A stretch of 64,000 nucleotides of DNA from Fuerstiella sp. (GCA_029245955.1 JAQWOH010000079.1:1-64000), one strand, 5' to 3'. Counted from the stretch's first letter, positions 1-9,890 are shown. Numbers and translations are program-made. Notes: generated by a model not told the origin, from the letters alone.

Positions 1-3000
1 GTGCGGATGCGGAAACATCCCAGCGGGATTCTCCCTGGGGTTGCCCTGTCAGTTGCAGTCCGACCTGGGCGGACGCTGCACCAATCTCCGGGTCCACTTG
101 CCCTTGTTCGTCGTACGCCGTTTGTCCGATCAGGCCGATCGTGACGGAACCATCCGGCTCGAACTGAAACGCGCCGGCCAGGTCAATTTGCAGATTGGCC
201 GGGAACGTAGGACTGTTGTCGACGCTGTTGTCGACCGTGAATGAGCCGACTACCTGGGCGTCGTCAGCCGGCGTGCCGTCGGGCTTCAGTTGGCCGATCG
301 TCAACTGTCCCTGCAGGGTTGTTCCCGCGACCACCAGATCATCGATCTGCAGGGTGATGGGCCCGAAATTACGGACGCGTAGTTGGCCGTCGCGCAGCGA
401 ATCGACCGTGACGTGGACATCAAACTGCTGCGACGTGTCGACTCCGTCGATGGTTACCGTGTCGATGATTACCGTTGGCGTGAAGCCCAGATCAAATCGG
501 GGTTCGCCATCCACCGTGTCATTGAGCGTCGTGCGCCCGGTGAGAGTCAGGTTGAAGGCGTTCAGGTCGTCGGCATCGGGAAAGGAAAGAGCGACGCCTT
601 GTACTTCGAACGGCAGCACACCGGCGACTCCGAATTCGTATTGATAGTTGGGTGGGAGCGTTACACTGGCCGCACCGACGAACGGTTTGCCGTCGGAGTA
701 GAACCCGAAGTCGTCCAGGGTTGCGGTGGGGGCTTCAGCGTCGCCGGCCAATGCGGGGATATGGAGCTCGGCGGTGTTCACCTGGATCAGTTTATCGGTA
801 TCTTCGGTCGATCCCGGGGTGGCGGCGGGATCGTACTTAAACGTCACCGCGGGCTTGTCGGGGTCGGCAGAGTCGGGCAGAACCTGAACATGTAACGCGT
901 CGGCCAGTGAGGCCTTCAGTTGTCGTAATTCTATTTTCAACTGTGGTGATGCTTGTGTGCTGTCCCACTCGCCCTGGAGTGCCGGACGGATGTCGTTCGG
1001 GTTGTCGTCCAGGACACGGCCGGTCACGTTGCCGTTGGGATTGATGGTGGCCGAGGGGGCCGTCACCCGTAGTTTGCCGCTGACTTCGACACCGGTTTCC
1101 GGATGTACGAACCAGTCCGCATCAACCGACATCCGCAGATCGTCCACCGTCAAAAACGAGCCGAGATCGACGCGGGGCATGCCCAGTTGGCTGCTTATGT
1201 TAAACCCGTTGCGGCGGATCCCCAACTGATCCAGATGCAGTGCATCTACGGGAAGGTTGGGAAACAGAGTGGGTAGTTGCACGTTCAGCTGACTGAAGGT
1301 TGCCATGCTGGCGGCGGGATCGTCGCTGTCCTGACCGAATTGCAGCGTCAGCGCTGCTGCCGCATTTTCCGTCGGGCTGGCGGTCGCCAGGAACCACGGC
1401 GTAAAGTTCTCACCCGGAATCCGGTTCTCCATCCGGAAATCTGCTGCCGCGGCCTCAAAGGACAGACCGCCGTGTTGTCCCACGGACCCGGTCAGTGATG
1501 TCGCAGTGACAGTGGCCCGAGAATCGGCTGGCTCCGGCGTCTGAAACCGGATTTGTGACTCCCCCATGGTCACGGACACGGTACCGGTTGTGTCCCCTGT
1601 TCTGTCCCAGCGGTAAAGATCCGGTAGCGACACGGCATCAACAGCCTCTGTTGTCGGAATGATGAGATCGGTGAAGGTGAACTGTAAGTCTGTGACAGTC
1701 AGCTCGTGCAGCTCGGTCTCACCAATGGTCGCCGTTCGGGTTCCGTTCAGAGTGATCACGACGTTGTCCAGCCGCAGTGAATTGGTATGCAGTTCAGCCC
1801 CCGTAATCTGAACCGACTCAACGTCCAGGCCCTCCAAAATTCCGCCGGGGCTCACGGTCAGTTCGTCAATCGTGGCAATCAGGTGGGAATTTGTGTTGGC
1901 TTCGTTGAACGTCAGGGCCTTTACGTCCAACGTCATGAAGTCCAGCAATTCGATCGACACGTGTTGGTTTGACAACCATTCGATGCCGGCCGGATAGGCC
2001 TCCGTGATCACGTCCGGATCACCGTCCCCATCGACATCGCCCACTGCCAGCGTGGCGGTACTGGTTGGTTCAGGCAGTTGGAAAGCGTCGAAGTTCTGCT
2101 GACCGTCGTTCTGAAACCAGGTGACCGTCTGGCCGGTCGTCTCGGTCTTAAAGATGTCGATGTCACCATCGTTGTCGGCGTCGACCGGCGCGATTCTGGG
2201 TCCATTGCGGCCGATGTCTGCGACGAAATGAGGAGTCTGGACCTGATCCAGAAACTGACCCGTTCCTTCGTTTTCGTACCATTCAATCGTGCCGCCATGC
2301 AGTACCAGGACATCCAGGTCCGTATCCTGATCCATGTCGACAAGATGGACTCGAGCGCCGTCGACGCCTTGGGCCGTACCCAGGAACTGTTCTTCAAAAA
2401 CCAGGTCCTCGCCAACGTCCGCCTGTGCCTGATTGCTTTTGTACAAGTGAATATCACATTGGGCGTTCCCGCTGACCAGGTCCATGTCTCCGTCGCCATC
2501 GATGTCGGCCGCCTGCAGATCGGTTTTCCTCAGCCCGGATGGCGCGTGGCGGTCACCGGGAACGGCCGTGTGAGACAGCCAGACGCCGTTCTGGCCGGGA
2601 GATTCCATCAGCGGGTTTTCGTACCATTCAACACTACGCCATGGTGTAGCCATGACGTCCAGATCGCCGTCGTCATCGATGTCGGCGACCGCCAGCCCCA
2701 TGGCGTCTGAGGAGCTGCCGTGCGGTGCAATCAGATGACTTGTGTCAAAGTTCTGGTACCCGTCGGTGTCGTTGCCGGTGTTTTCGTACCAGCGCACGCC
2801 CAGGCCCAATTGCATCGTCAGCACATCGATGTGGCCGTCGTTGTTCAGATCGGCTGCGAGCACACGATTTGATTTGCCGGCGTTCGCAATGACGTGTCCT
2901 TCAAAAACGCCTGCGCCCAGGTTTTCCTGCCAGGTGATTTCGTGGGGGCCGGACGTCAGCAGGTCCAGGTCGCCATCGCCATCCAGATCCACGGGTGTCA

Positions 3001-3169
3001 TGTCCAGGTGGTCCTGCGCAGAAAGCTCCTGAGGCGCGGAAAAAAAAGCCGTTTGGCTGCCGGTCAGCATGACGCGTGCTTCCAGCGGTTCGAAAACCGC
3101 TGTGCGACGAAACAGTCGCTGAATCATTCTGCGGGATCGTTTCTGTCGGTTTCTTCTGTAAGAACCCAT
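1..3169 (-). CDS. giant VCBS/FG-GAP repeat secreted protein, C-terminus outside window
   Basis: One frame stays open from the ATG at 3169 to the left edge (about 1056 codons), so the protein is longer than what is visible. The N-terminus is basic (residues 1-22) and is followed by FEPLEARVMLTG (residues 26-37), a variant of the LEPR-XLL motif found at the start of very large planctomycete extracellular proteins. Residues about 45-400 hold repeated DxDxDGDxD-type calcium-binding motifs (DLDGDGDLDLL, DIDDDGDLDVM, DIDGDGDMDLV, DADNDGDIDIF, DVDGDGDPDVI), each followed by a WYEN-like strand; this is the VCBS/FG-GAP beta-propeller pattern. After about residue 410 there is a long low-cysteine region of beta-rich repeats that I cannot assign. 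A weak AGG lies upstream of the start. It is probably exported and calcium-dependent, with a surface or adhesive role; that role is inference. The opposite strand has several shadow frames. Confidence 0.88.
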   Translation of the reverse strand, partial: MGSYRRNRQKRSRRMIQRLFRRTAVFEPLEARVMLTGSQTAFFSAPQELSAQDHLDMTPVDLDGDGDLDLLTSGPHEITWQENLGAGVFEGHVIANAGKSNRVLAADLNNDGHIDVLTMQLGLGVRWYENTGNDTDGYQNFDTSHLIAPHGSSSDAMGLAVADIDDDGDLDVMATPWRSVEWYENPLMESPGQNGVWLSHTAVPGDRHAPSGLRKTDLQAADIDGDGDMDLVSGNAQCDIHLYKSNQAQADVGEDLVFEEQFLGTAQGVDGARVHLVDMDQDTDLDVLVLHGGTIEWYENEGTGQFLDQVQTPHFVADIGRNGPRIAPVDADNDGDIDIFKTETTGQTVTWFQNDGQQNFDAFQLPEPTSTATLAVGDVDGDGDPDVITEAYPAGIEWLSNQHVSIELLDFMTLDVKALTFNEANTNSHLIATIDELTVSPGGILEGLDVESVQITGAELHTNSLRLDNVVITLNGTRTATIGETELHELTVTDLQFTFTDLIIPTTEAVDAVSLPDLYRWDRTGDTTGTVSVTMGESQIRFQTPEPADSRATVTATSLTGSVGQHGGLSFEAAAADFRMENRIPGENFTPWFLATASPTENAAAALTLQFGQDSDDPAASMATFSQLNVQLPTLFPNLPVDALHLDQLGIRRNGFNISSQLGMPRVDLGSFLTVDDLRMSVDADWFVHPETGVEVSGKLRVTAPSATINPNGNVTGRVLDDNPNDIRPALQGEWDSTQASPQLKIELRQLKASLADALHVQVLPDSADPDKPAVTFKYDPAATPGSTEDTDKLIQVNTAELHIPALAGDAEAPTATLDDFGFYSDGKPFVGAASVTLPPNYQYEFGVAGVLPFEVQGVALSFPDADDLNAFNLTLTGRTTLNDTVDGEPRFDLGFTPTVIIDTVTIDGVDTSQQFDVHVTVDSLRDGQLRVRNFGPITLQIDDLVVAGTTLQGQLTIGQLKPDGTPADDAQVVGSFTVDNSVDNSPTFPANLQIDLAGAFQFEPDGSVTIGLIGQTAYDEQGQVDPEIGAASAQVGLQLTGQPQGESRWDVSASA

Positions 3170-4231
3170 TTTCTGTTACCTGCTTTATGCTCTATGGGGA
3201 ATGCGTTGACCTGTTCCACGGAGGGTACCGAATTCCTGATTGGATTCGGCGTAAAAGATATGGTTCACGATATGGTGCCCGGCGCTGGGAGCCGGTTGTC
3301 CAGTGAGCTGTGCGGCCGACTTCATTTCATTTCTTCGGTGCCATGGATTGCTGCCTGGGAGAGCGTGACGCGTTTTTGGGGTAAGAGCGGCGCAATCATT
3401 TCATCAATCTGACACCTCGCAAACGTCAACCACACCTCGCAGCGGTCGTACCTCATTCCGTAACACACCGTCCACTGAAACACCGTTCGTTAGGATCGGC
3501 ATGGCACGTTATGCTCCCAACAGCTCGGTCAGACGAACCGATTCCGCACGCTGATCGGTCGCAGCTTCCGGCGATGGTGCCGGTTGTTTCCTGCGGAGAA
3601 ATTTCATTCATTCATTCATTCAGATAGCGGCCTGTGACGGCTGCAGACGTTCGCAGCCCTTGCTCATGAAGTCAAACGATCACTCGGTCTGAGACGACTT
3701 GCCGCGCCCGGGTTAAAGTCACAGTTTAAAAGTCACAGCGACGGAACGCTGCCCATAACCCGGCCGATTGGCACAATATTCAGTACTTTTGGCCGCGAGA
3801 ACTCGCTCCATATGCACGCCACTCAGTCTGTGAGTCGTCATCCGCAGGCTGCGACGCCTCAAATGTGGATCGACAAACGTATTCGATTCGTCGCTTTAAC
3901 TGGAAAGCGGCCGTGGTCGAAGAGAACGCCGCCGCATCTGAGATTCGGCTTGTGATTTCCGACTGAGAGTCTCGTTCAGCAGCTCGCCGGCGTCGGCAGA
4001 CAGGCAGGAAAAGGGGACGTGGGCAAGAAACAGGGACCGGGTTGTTCTTGAGACAAAAGAAGGGCGAGGGCCAGGTCTGTCAACGATCGCCGTCCCCCTT
4101 GGGGTTTATCCTGGCATAAGCTATGGCCCACCGGCGTCTCCCATTTCCACCGTTCGATTTCGTCTTTCGGCATCGGACACAGACGATTTTCGGCGCCGAA
4201 CATTAATCTTGCTGTTCCAGCCGTTTGCGGC
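3170..4231. other. gene-poor stretch
   Basis: No convincing coding frame on either strand. It contains the promoter side of the minus-strand VCBS gene, a (TTCA)5 tract at 3603-3622, and at the right end it runs into a transposase relic. Nothing else was recognised. Confidence 0.5.
3603..3622. repeat. TTCA tetranucleotide repeat, five copies
   Basis: Five perfect consecutive copies of TTCA in non-coding DNA. It is a simple-sequence tract that could slip in copy number. No gene start lies close enough to suggest phase variation. Confidence 0.85.
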
Positions 4232-4731
4232 ATGGTGAACCAGCGTCAGCAACAGATGATGGAGTTCCAGAATGCTCAGATCGAAGTGTAGCTCAAGAAG
4301 CCGGGTCCTAAGCGTCGGCTGCTGGCGGTGAAAGCACACGGCATCGAGCCAGCACCCGATCGGCAGCGAACACCGGCATGGTCAACATTCCCGAGGCCCA
4401 CCGGGATTCGATCCTGGCCACGGACTTCACGACTGTGTAAGTCCGGCCGCGGAACGGACTCGTGACGTTCTACGTGCCTGCCGTGATACATTCAAAGACA
4501 CTACGTGTGCAGATCGCTGGCATCACGCCGAGTCCGAAGGCCACGTGGATACAACAGGTCTGCAGGAACCTGAACGACAGTGAAGACGGTTTTCTGAAAG
4601 ACGCCAGCCATCTGATCGTCGACCGTGACATCGGCTTGCCGGACTTCATCCAGCAGAACACCGACACTGAAGTCGTTCTGCCGCCAGGGTTTTGCTCTTT
4701 TCTCCAGAAAAGCAGAAAGAAAAGTGTCTGA
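4232..4731 (+). pseudogene. decayed integrase-core (rve) transposase
   Basis: Conceptual translation in pieces matches the planctomycete rve/DDE transposase family. A start-like MVNQRQQQMMEFQNAQ at 4232 ends at a TAG. A KKPGPKRRLLAVK stretch follows in another frame, then an AHGIEPAPDRQRTP-like segment. The integrase core from 4378 reads IPEAHRDSILATDFTTV, a TAA stop, then GLVTFYVPAVIHSKTLRVQIAG. After that come a WIQQVCRNLNDSEDGFLKDA-like segment, LIVDRD and the trailing VLPP motif. DFTTV and VDRD are the expected first two catalytic aspartate regions. The C-terminal glutamate region is missing. Internal stops, a frame change and a compressed N-terminus show it is dead. No terminal inverted repeats were found. 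Confidence 0.8.
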
Positions 4732-5014
4732 ATCCTTCTGCTGCTGTACCTGGTAGTGGCGGACAATGAGTCTGCATCTGTTCATACCTTACCAGCATTG
4801 CCACGTCGCAGTCACCTGGGACAGGAATTGTTGCTCAACACATCCCGCCAGTAACACTCCGGGACGACTGACTGTGAAAATGTATCGGCTCCTGCCGAAA
4901 TGTTTACGAAAAGGGTGCACGAACCTTGCTCAGGCCTGCACTAACCAGTGAGCGAATTTGGATTCGTATGATCAGTACCACTAATCAACACCTATACTAA
5001 TCAGGAGCCATGAA

Positions 5015-5416
5015 ATGAAAGCCACGTTTTTTTCTTTCACAGCCGTGCTGCTATGCACGGCTGTCAGCACCGCAAACGCATTTCCGCTTAATAACGTCGT
5101 AAGCGATACGATTAATGGCGACGGAAGCTCGAAAGTGATCAAAGCGGATTCGAACGGAGGGTTTACTGTTTCTCAGGTTAAGGTTGGCAAAACTGTCCTG
5201 ACAGAAAATGTTGACTACACCGTTCAGGGAGATGGCTCGTCAAAGCCCACCATTAAGCTGACCAGCGCGCCTGCCGTGGGGGACGTGGTTACCGTGACTG
5301 GCACGAATCCGAACAGCGACCCAACGCTTGATCTGGATTGGCAAAAATCAATTCTTTATAAAGCAGAACGACTCGCCAGGATGGCCGGTAAGTGGTGGTT
5401 TGGATTGTACTTCTGA
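5015..5416 (+). CDS. small secreted hypothetical protein
   Basis: Residues 1-22 form a clear Sec signal peptide ending at ANA, so the mature protein is about 110 residues. An AGGAG lies 9 nt upstream of the ATG and supports the start. The mature part is polar and beta-rich, with two GDGSSK motifs (near residues 35 and 73) separated by about 38 residues. This suggests two short related segments, DTINGDGSSKVIK and YTVQGDGSSKPTIK. The C-terminus turns basic and aromatic (MAGKWWFGLYF). I do not recognise the family. The GDGSS-containing segments resemble short repeats in cell-surface beta-sandwich proteins, but that is only a resemblance. It stands alone between a transposase relic and a hairpin. 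Confidence 0.7.
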   Translation: MKATFFSFTAVLLCTAVSTANAFPLNNVVSDTINGDGSSKVIKADSNGGFTVSQVKVGKTVLTENVDYTVQGDGSSKPTIKLTSAPAVGDVVTVTGTNPNSDPTLDLDWQKSILYKAERLARMAGKWWFGLYF

Positions 5417-5441
5417 TTTTCTGCGAAAACCGGAAGACATG

Positions 5442-5470
5442 GCTGGTGCGACCAACCGGGTCGCACCAGC
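5442..5470 (+). terminator. perfect 12-bp hairpin downstream of small secreted gene
   Basis: GCTGGTGCGACC is followed by a 5-nt loop and its exact reverse complement, 25 nt after the stop codon of the 5015-5416 gene. The stem is GC-rich. There is no clear T-run, so it could be a transcript-stabilising hairpin instead of a classical intrinsic terminator. Confidence 0.55.
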
Positions 5471-6021
5471 GAGTGCCGAGTCAATGATCTGCTGCCAGCA
5501 CTGATTGCCGCTCTGCGGACATGACCGACAGGATGTCGCAGGAAAGACATCGGAGGCACTGGAAGTCTGGCTGTTTTCCGGATGGGTCAGGTGAAGCCAG
5601 GCAGCAGCGACAGGTGGTGCCGGGGATCGGCAGCTTCTGTACGAAGTGCGACATGGAGATCAGCTGAGCTTCTTACCCCCGCCACATGCACTTGCACGGT
5701 TGCCATTCTTGTTCAGTTTCGTGGTCCTGCGGCATCACGGAATTTTGCGGCCCGTTCATTCCAGCCTTCCGAAATCGCTTACTCAAGCTAAGCTGGCAGG
5801 AACGCAAACAGCCCGCACCCGGTAACAGGGATAACACCTTTCCACGAATCACGGCGTTGCCCGATGTCATCTGAAATGCAAGTATGGGAAGATCACGGGA
5901 ATGCGTACTGTGGCTTTGTCAGTCTGCGTCGGGTGACTATTCATCAGATGCAGCGTACCGATACAACCCACGGTTTGTTGTGATGTATTCCACCTAACCT
6001 GTAGTTTTTGTCACAGACAAA
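5471..6021. other. gene-poor stretch
   Basis: Only short, unconvincing frames on both strands and no motif I can name. It separates a plus-strand gene from the 3' end of a minus-strand gene. Confidence 0.4.
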
Positions 6022-7641
6022 TCATTCTTCAGTCGATGGCAGCGGCATCCGGATACTCAGATCGTCACCGGGCCGATCATCACGGGCGCCGCGACCACCT
6101 TCGTCTTCTGCGTTCGTACCGATGCTGTACAGCAGATAACCGTCTTCAGTACGTCGATAATTCAAAGGGTTCCCGGCAAACAGGTCATCGGGAACCTGTT
6201 TGAGAAACTCAGGAGACAGCTGATTCAGTGTTTCTGGATATCTTCCGTGGACGCTTTGGTACCCGGCCAGTGCGAAGGCGATCCGCAGACTGGCGACATT
6301 CTGCATCGCTCGATCTTCCGCAATCCGCACCTGCGTGACAGCAGGCAGAACCATGGCAAGAAGTACTTTGCCCACCACTTTTTCGCCTGCCTCAGAATTC
6401 CCCGGTAACCGATTTATGGATTTACGTCCCCCCTTTATTTCGTCAGCCAGTTTTTTCAGATCCTGATCAATTCTTTCCAACGCCTGTCTCCTGTCCTGAT
6501 AATTCTTAGTCTGTGTCACCTTGACCAGACGATCGTACCAGCCGTTCCCAAACCGCATGGTTGTGTTCCAGTCAATGGTGCTGCCTGCAAGTCTGGAAGA
6601 CAGGCCACCGACCTTGTCATCCGTGCCGAAGATCTGTTCCAAACCTTCTGCGGATCCTTCCCGGACAAGCATCTGCACGATGTCCAGAAAAAAGCAACGT
6701 TCTCCCACGTTGATCTTCTCTGCCATATCGGGCAATGGAGGAAGCGCCTCCAGATCGTTCAGATATATCCGCGTCTGTTTCGCCCCAGGTCCGGAAGACT
6801 CAATAAATGCCAGATCGGATTGACTGGCGACCGAATCAATTGCAATGCCGATCAGCGCTTCGATGGTTGTCGATCCCTGTCCGATCAATCGCCCCAGTCG
6901 GTGACAGGCCAGCAGGTCCTGCCAGGCTTCGGAGTCTCGCCCTTCACCGGTATGCCACATCGCTCGAGCACTCAGAGCCCGGGCGAAACTGCGTGCCTGC
7001 TGGACAGCCGGCAGCAGCATGTTAACCAGTGTCGCATCGGCACCTGTGACCCCGTCCGGAATGACCAGTGGCGAAAAATACTTCGGTCGTTTCGTTCCGG
7101 CCACGACCAGCGACAGCGGCTTTTCGTTCGCTTTGAGCCAGGCCCTGATCTGCGGATACTGGCCAGTCTTCCAGGGACGCGCCGCTGCGAGGCCCTGCTC
7201 ATTGATGATCTGAAGATAAGCGGGATCCTTGCGCGGGATTCGCACCACCTGCTGCAGGTACTGCGAAAGATCCAGAAAATTATCTCCCTGATCCGGCGGC
7301 TCGTCCATTCCCATCAGGCTGAAGAATCGGGGCGGCATCTTCTTTTCGTTCGGCTCCGGACCAAGTGCCTGCCAGAACAGCACATTGGCATTATTTTCCG
7401 ACGTGATTCCCCGTCCCAGTCGCGTGTTTATGGCACCCGGATAATCCACGTAACCGGACTGTGTCAGTGGGGCGGTGAACCAGGTCGTGTGCCGAGAGAT
7501 CGTCAGGCCTGGTTTTGAACGCGACGGCGAATTCGGATGTTTCTTTTTCCCGGTGTCTGTCCTCTGCGCATCCGCACATGCAGTATGCAGGACCAGATAC
7601 ACCACCAGAAACAGACGAACGACCCTGAAGTTCACAGACAT
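6022..7641 (-). CDS. planctomycete-type conserved secreted hypothetical protein
   Basis: An upstream in-frame ATG exists at 7683, but the ATG at 7641 has GGAG 7 nt upstream and begins directly with a signal peptide (MSVNFRVVRLFLVVYLVLH, cleavage near ADA), so I use it. The protein is about 539 residues. After the leader it is helix-rich and soluble-looking. It has an LLPAVQQARSFARALSARAMWHTGEG segment in the middle and a C-terminal YPETLNQLSPEFLKQVPDDLF..PLNYRRTEDGYLLYS region. The C-terminal pattern, a small domain with P..LN(Y/P)R...GY.LYS.G.N..D.GG, is common at the ends of planctomycete exported proteins of unknown function. No catalytic motif was recognised. It has its own promoter region and no operon partner. 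Confidence 0.75.
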   Translation of the reverse strand: MSVNFRVVRLFLVVYLVLHTACADAQRTDTGKKKHPNSPSRSKPGLTISRHTTWFTAPLTQSGYVDYPGAINTRLGRGITSENNANVLFWQALGPEPNEKKMPPRFFSLMGMDEPPDQGDNFLDLSQYLQQVVRIPRKDPAYLQIINEQGLAAARPWKTGQYPQIRAWLKANEKPLSLVVAGTKRPKYFSPLVIPDGVTGADATLVNMLLPAVQQARSFARALSARAMWHTGEGRDSEAWQDLLACHRLGRLIGQGSTTIEALIGIAIDSVASQSDLAFIESSGPGAKQTRIYLNDLEALPPLPDMAEKINVGERCFFLDIVQMLVREGSAEGLEQIFGTDDKVGGLSSRLAGSTIDWNTTMRFGNGWYDRLVKVTQTKNYQDRRQALERIDQDLKKLADEIKGGRKSINRLPGNSEAGEKVVGKVLLAMVLPAVTQVRIAEDRAMQNVASLRIAFALAGYQSVHGRYPETLNQLSPEFLKQVPDDLFAGNPLNYRRTEDGYLLYSIGTNAEDEGGRGARDDRPGDDLSIRMPLPSTEE

Positions 7642-7918
7642 GCCGGGCTCCAATCGGTCTGACTCGTGAAGGGAACTGAACACAGCACAGACTACCAGCC
7701 CCCACGAAAGAAAGACGCCCGTTCAGTCACCATTTGTCTATCTTTTTTTTTTCCTCTGTGGTCAACGGAGACCACGTAGGGTCTGCATCGGGTGGTTCAC
7801 GAAGCGGATGCCCCTTCCGAAATTATCGACTGCTGCTCAGCGAGGCTCGGACGTTGACGGTCGGGCCCGTGCCCAACCCCGCCACTTGCGAAGAGTGCAT
7901 ATACCACCAATACAACAC

Positions 7919-7939
7919 GATTTCAGCCCTGCTGAAATC
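7919..7939. other. perfect 9-bp hairpin in intergenic region
   Basis: GATTTCAGC, loop CCT, GCTGAAATC. Further pairing (ACA/TGT) is possible outside with one bulged base. It lies in the 7642-8118 gap between divergently oriented genes, 180 nt before the SMP-30-like start. No T-run follows on either side, so it may be an RNA or operator-like element. The rest of the gap shows no gene. Confidence 0.45.
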
Positions 7940-8118
7940 TGTACGCTGGCGGTCTGCAGCCAACGCTGTTGAAATGCCGTGTCACGGAAACGGCATTCGC
8001 CTGTTTCGACTATTCGTTGGGGCCGGTCCAGTATCCGATGGTCCCACAGCAACACGCGAATCATTATGATTCAGGTCTCCTTAACTGGCTGTCGTTCCAT
8101 CAAACTACCGCACTACGA

Positions 8119-9165
8119 ATGAAACAAAAGATGAAACTGCTTATCGCGTTCATGACTGTCCTGACGTTGCCGGGGTACACCTGCAAGGCGCAGAATACGA
8201 TTAATTTTCCAGAAATCGGAGCGGTGGATCGCTTTGATGGGGCACTGGACGGCCTGATCTCCAAAGATGCTGAGATCGAAGTGCTGTGTGGAGGATTTGA
8301 GTGGGCCGAGGGGCCTGTCTGGGTTCCGGAAGCGGGCAATCTGTTTGGCGGCTATGTCCTGTTTTCCGATATTCCCAACAATGCCGTGATGAAGTGGCAG
8401 GAAGGCGTTGGTGCCAGCGTCTTCATGAAACCGGCTGGCTATACCGGGGTGGGCGACTACGGAAAAGAACCCGGCAGTAATGGTCTGGCACTTGATTCGG
8501 GCGGTCGGCTGGTTTTGTGCGAACACGGTGACCGACGTATTTCTGTCCTGACGAAGGGTGGCGGAAAGATGACCCTGGCCGATAACTGGAACGGGCAACG
8601 CTTCAACAGTCCCAACGATCTGGCTATTCGCAGCAATGGCGATGTTTATTTTACCGATCCTGTTTATGGACTGCCCAATCGGGCTGACGATCCACTTCGC
8701 GAGACAGATTTCTGCGGCATCTATCGTCTGCAGCCGGACGGCATTGTCACGGTTCAGTACAAGAACGTATCGAGACCCAATGGCATCGCTTTTTCTCCGG
8801 ACGAAAAAACTCTGTACGTAGCGAACAGTGATGGCAACGACCCGGTCTGGCGTGCCTTTCCCGTTCAGAGTGACGGCAATCTGGGATTGCCACGTCCGTT
8901 TTTTGACAGTTCAAAGGAAGATCGAATTGCTCGCGGCGGAGGTGACGGGCTGAAGGTGGACGTACATGGCAATGTCTTTGCGACGGGGCCGGGCGGAGTG
9001 CTGGTGCTGTCGCCTCGTGGCAAGTTGCTGGGGCGTATCGCCACAGGTGAGAGGATCGCCAATGTTGGCTGGGGCAATGACGGCAGTGTGCTGTACCTGA
9101 CGTCAGACATGTACCTGTGCCGGATTCAGACAACAACAAGGGGGACAGGGTTTCAGAGCAAATAG
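8119..9165 (+). CDS. SMP-30/gluconolactonase/LRE-like lactonase, secreted
   Basis: The open frame continues upstream to 7969, but only the start at 8119 (or 8131) gives a signal peptide (KLLIAFMTVLTLPGYTCKAQ). The mature protein has the six-bladed propeller signatures of the SMP-30/gluconolaconase/LRE family. FEWAEGPVWVPE carries the metal-ligand Glu in the first blade. GSNGLALDSGGRLVLCEHGDRRI comes next, then FNSPNDLAIRSNGDVYFTDPVYGL carries the Asn/Asp ligands. Finally SRPNGIAFSPDEKTLYVANSD carries the Asn of the fourth ligand position. Members hydrolyse sugar lactones or similar esters with a divalent metal in the periplasm. The length of about 349 residues is normal. The true substrate cannot be told. 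No operon partner. Confidence 0.9.
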   Translation: MKQKMKLLIAFMTVLTLPGYTCKAQNTINFPEIGAVDRFDGALDGLISKDAEIEVLCGGFEWAEGPVWVPEAGNLFGGYVLFSDIPNNAVMKWQEGVGASVFMKPAGYTGVGDYGKEPGSNGLALDSGGRLVLCEHGDRRISVLTKGGGKMTLADNWNGQRFNSPNDLAIRSNGDVYFTDPVYGLPNRADDPLRETDFCGIYRLQPDGIVTVQYKNVSRPNGIAFSPDEKTLYVANSDGNDPVWRAFPVQSDGNLGLPRPFFDSSKEDRIARGGGDGLKVDVHGNVFATGPGGVLVLSPRGKLLGRIATGERIANVGWGNDGSVLYLTSDMYLCRIQTTTRGTGFQSK

Positions 9166-9291
9166 CCTGTTGTCGTGGTTGATGCCGGCTCGAAACGAAA
9201 GTCGAAAAGCGTTCTTCCCGGCCACAAGTCAGCCTGTAATGCTGTAGTCGACACCTCCATGCAAGAATAAGTCGTCTGTCGTCACGTAGTG

Positions 9292-9650
9292 TTATTCCGG
9301 CAGCGCGTCGCTCAGGGCATAGGCGCCGGCACGATGGGCATAGGCGCCGGCACGATGGGCATGGATCTCGGCGGTGTCAAACAGGGGTCTGTCGAATTCA
9401 GCTGCGGCCAGCAGCATTGCGGTCTCGCTGCAGCCCTCGGCGTCGAGGCCAGTTACTGATTCGAAACAATTCCGACCTGACTGATGCCCTACACCGGAAT
9501 GCTTTCAGCCGTGGCGTCCGCGATGTGCAGCACTGGTACGGAAAGAGCAGCTTCGATGTGCGGAGCGATTCGATGTATGGTGTTTGTGCACAGCACAGAA
9601 AAATCAGAACCGGCGGATTCAAGCGTCTGCGCAGCTGCCGCCGGTTTCCG
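9292..9650 (-). pseudogene. decayed aspartate/glutamate racemase
   Basis: The minus strand from about 9648 reads KPAAAAQTLESAGSDFSVL, then CTNTIHRIAPHIEAALSVP and VLHIADATAESIPV, then TAG at 9491-9489. Those segments contain the CTNT(M/I)H catalytic-cysteine region and the HIADAT motif of the aspartate/glutamate racemase (Asp/hydantoin racemase) superfamily. In a different frame the C-terminus continues as TGLDAEGCSETAMLLAAAEF followed by DRPLFDTAEIHAHRAGAYA and ends at a TAA at 9294-9292. The PLFDT..IHA end is typical of the family. The N-terminal half and the segment between the two pieces are gone, and a 21-bp duplication repeats AHRAGAY. This is a clear gene relic, and the second catalytic cysteine region survives only as EGCSE. 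Confidence 0.82.
9318..9359. repeat. 21-bp perfect tandem duplication
   Basis: Two adjacent identical 21-bp units (9318-9338 and 9339-9359) inside the racemase relic. The length is a multiple of three, so it duplicates seven residues (AHRAGAY) without changing frame. Confidence 0.9.
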
Positions 9651-9890
9651 TTCATCACGGGCTGGTGGTTGTTCTGTTCACATGCTTCTATGTATCACTG
9701 AGGTGGTCGTATCGAGTCAGAAAATATATGGAAAATATGACCCGCATGTCGCTGTTCGTTGTTTTTCGCGCTGGTTTGTTGCTGAGGATCGTGACGTGAA
9801 TCACCGGGCAGTGGTGGTTCGTTGATGTTTAACGGCTGACCGTGTCCTGATCGAACTGTTCCTTGTGAAAGCACGCGGCCGGTCTGCAGA

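Noticed and set aside
195-2710. several open frames of 60-210 codons on both strands in the first 3 kb
   Set aside because: All lie opposite to or inside the continuous minus-strand VCBS frame that carries clear repeat motifs.
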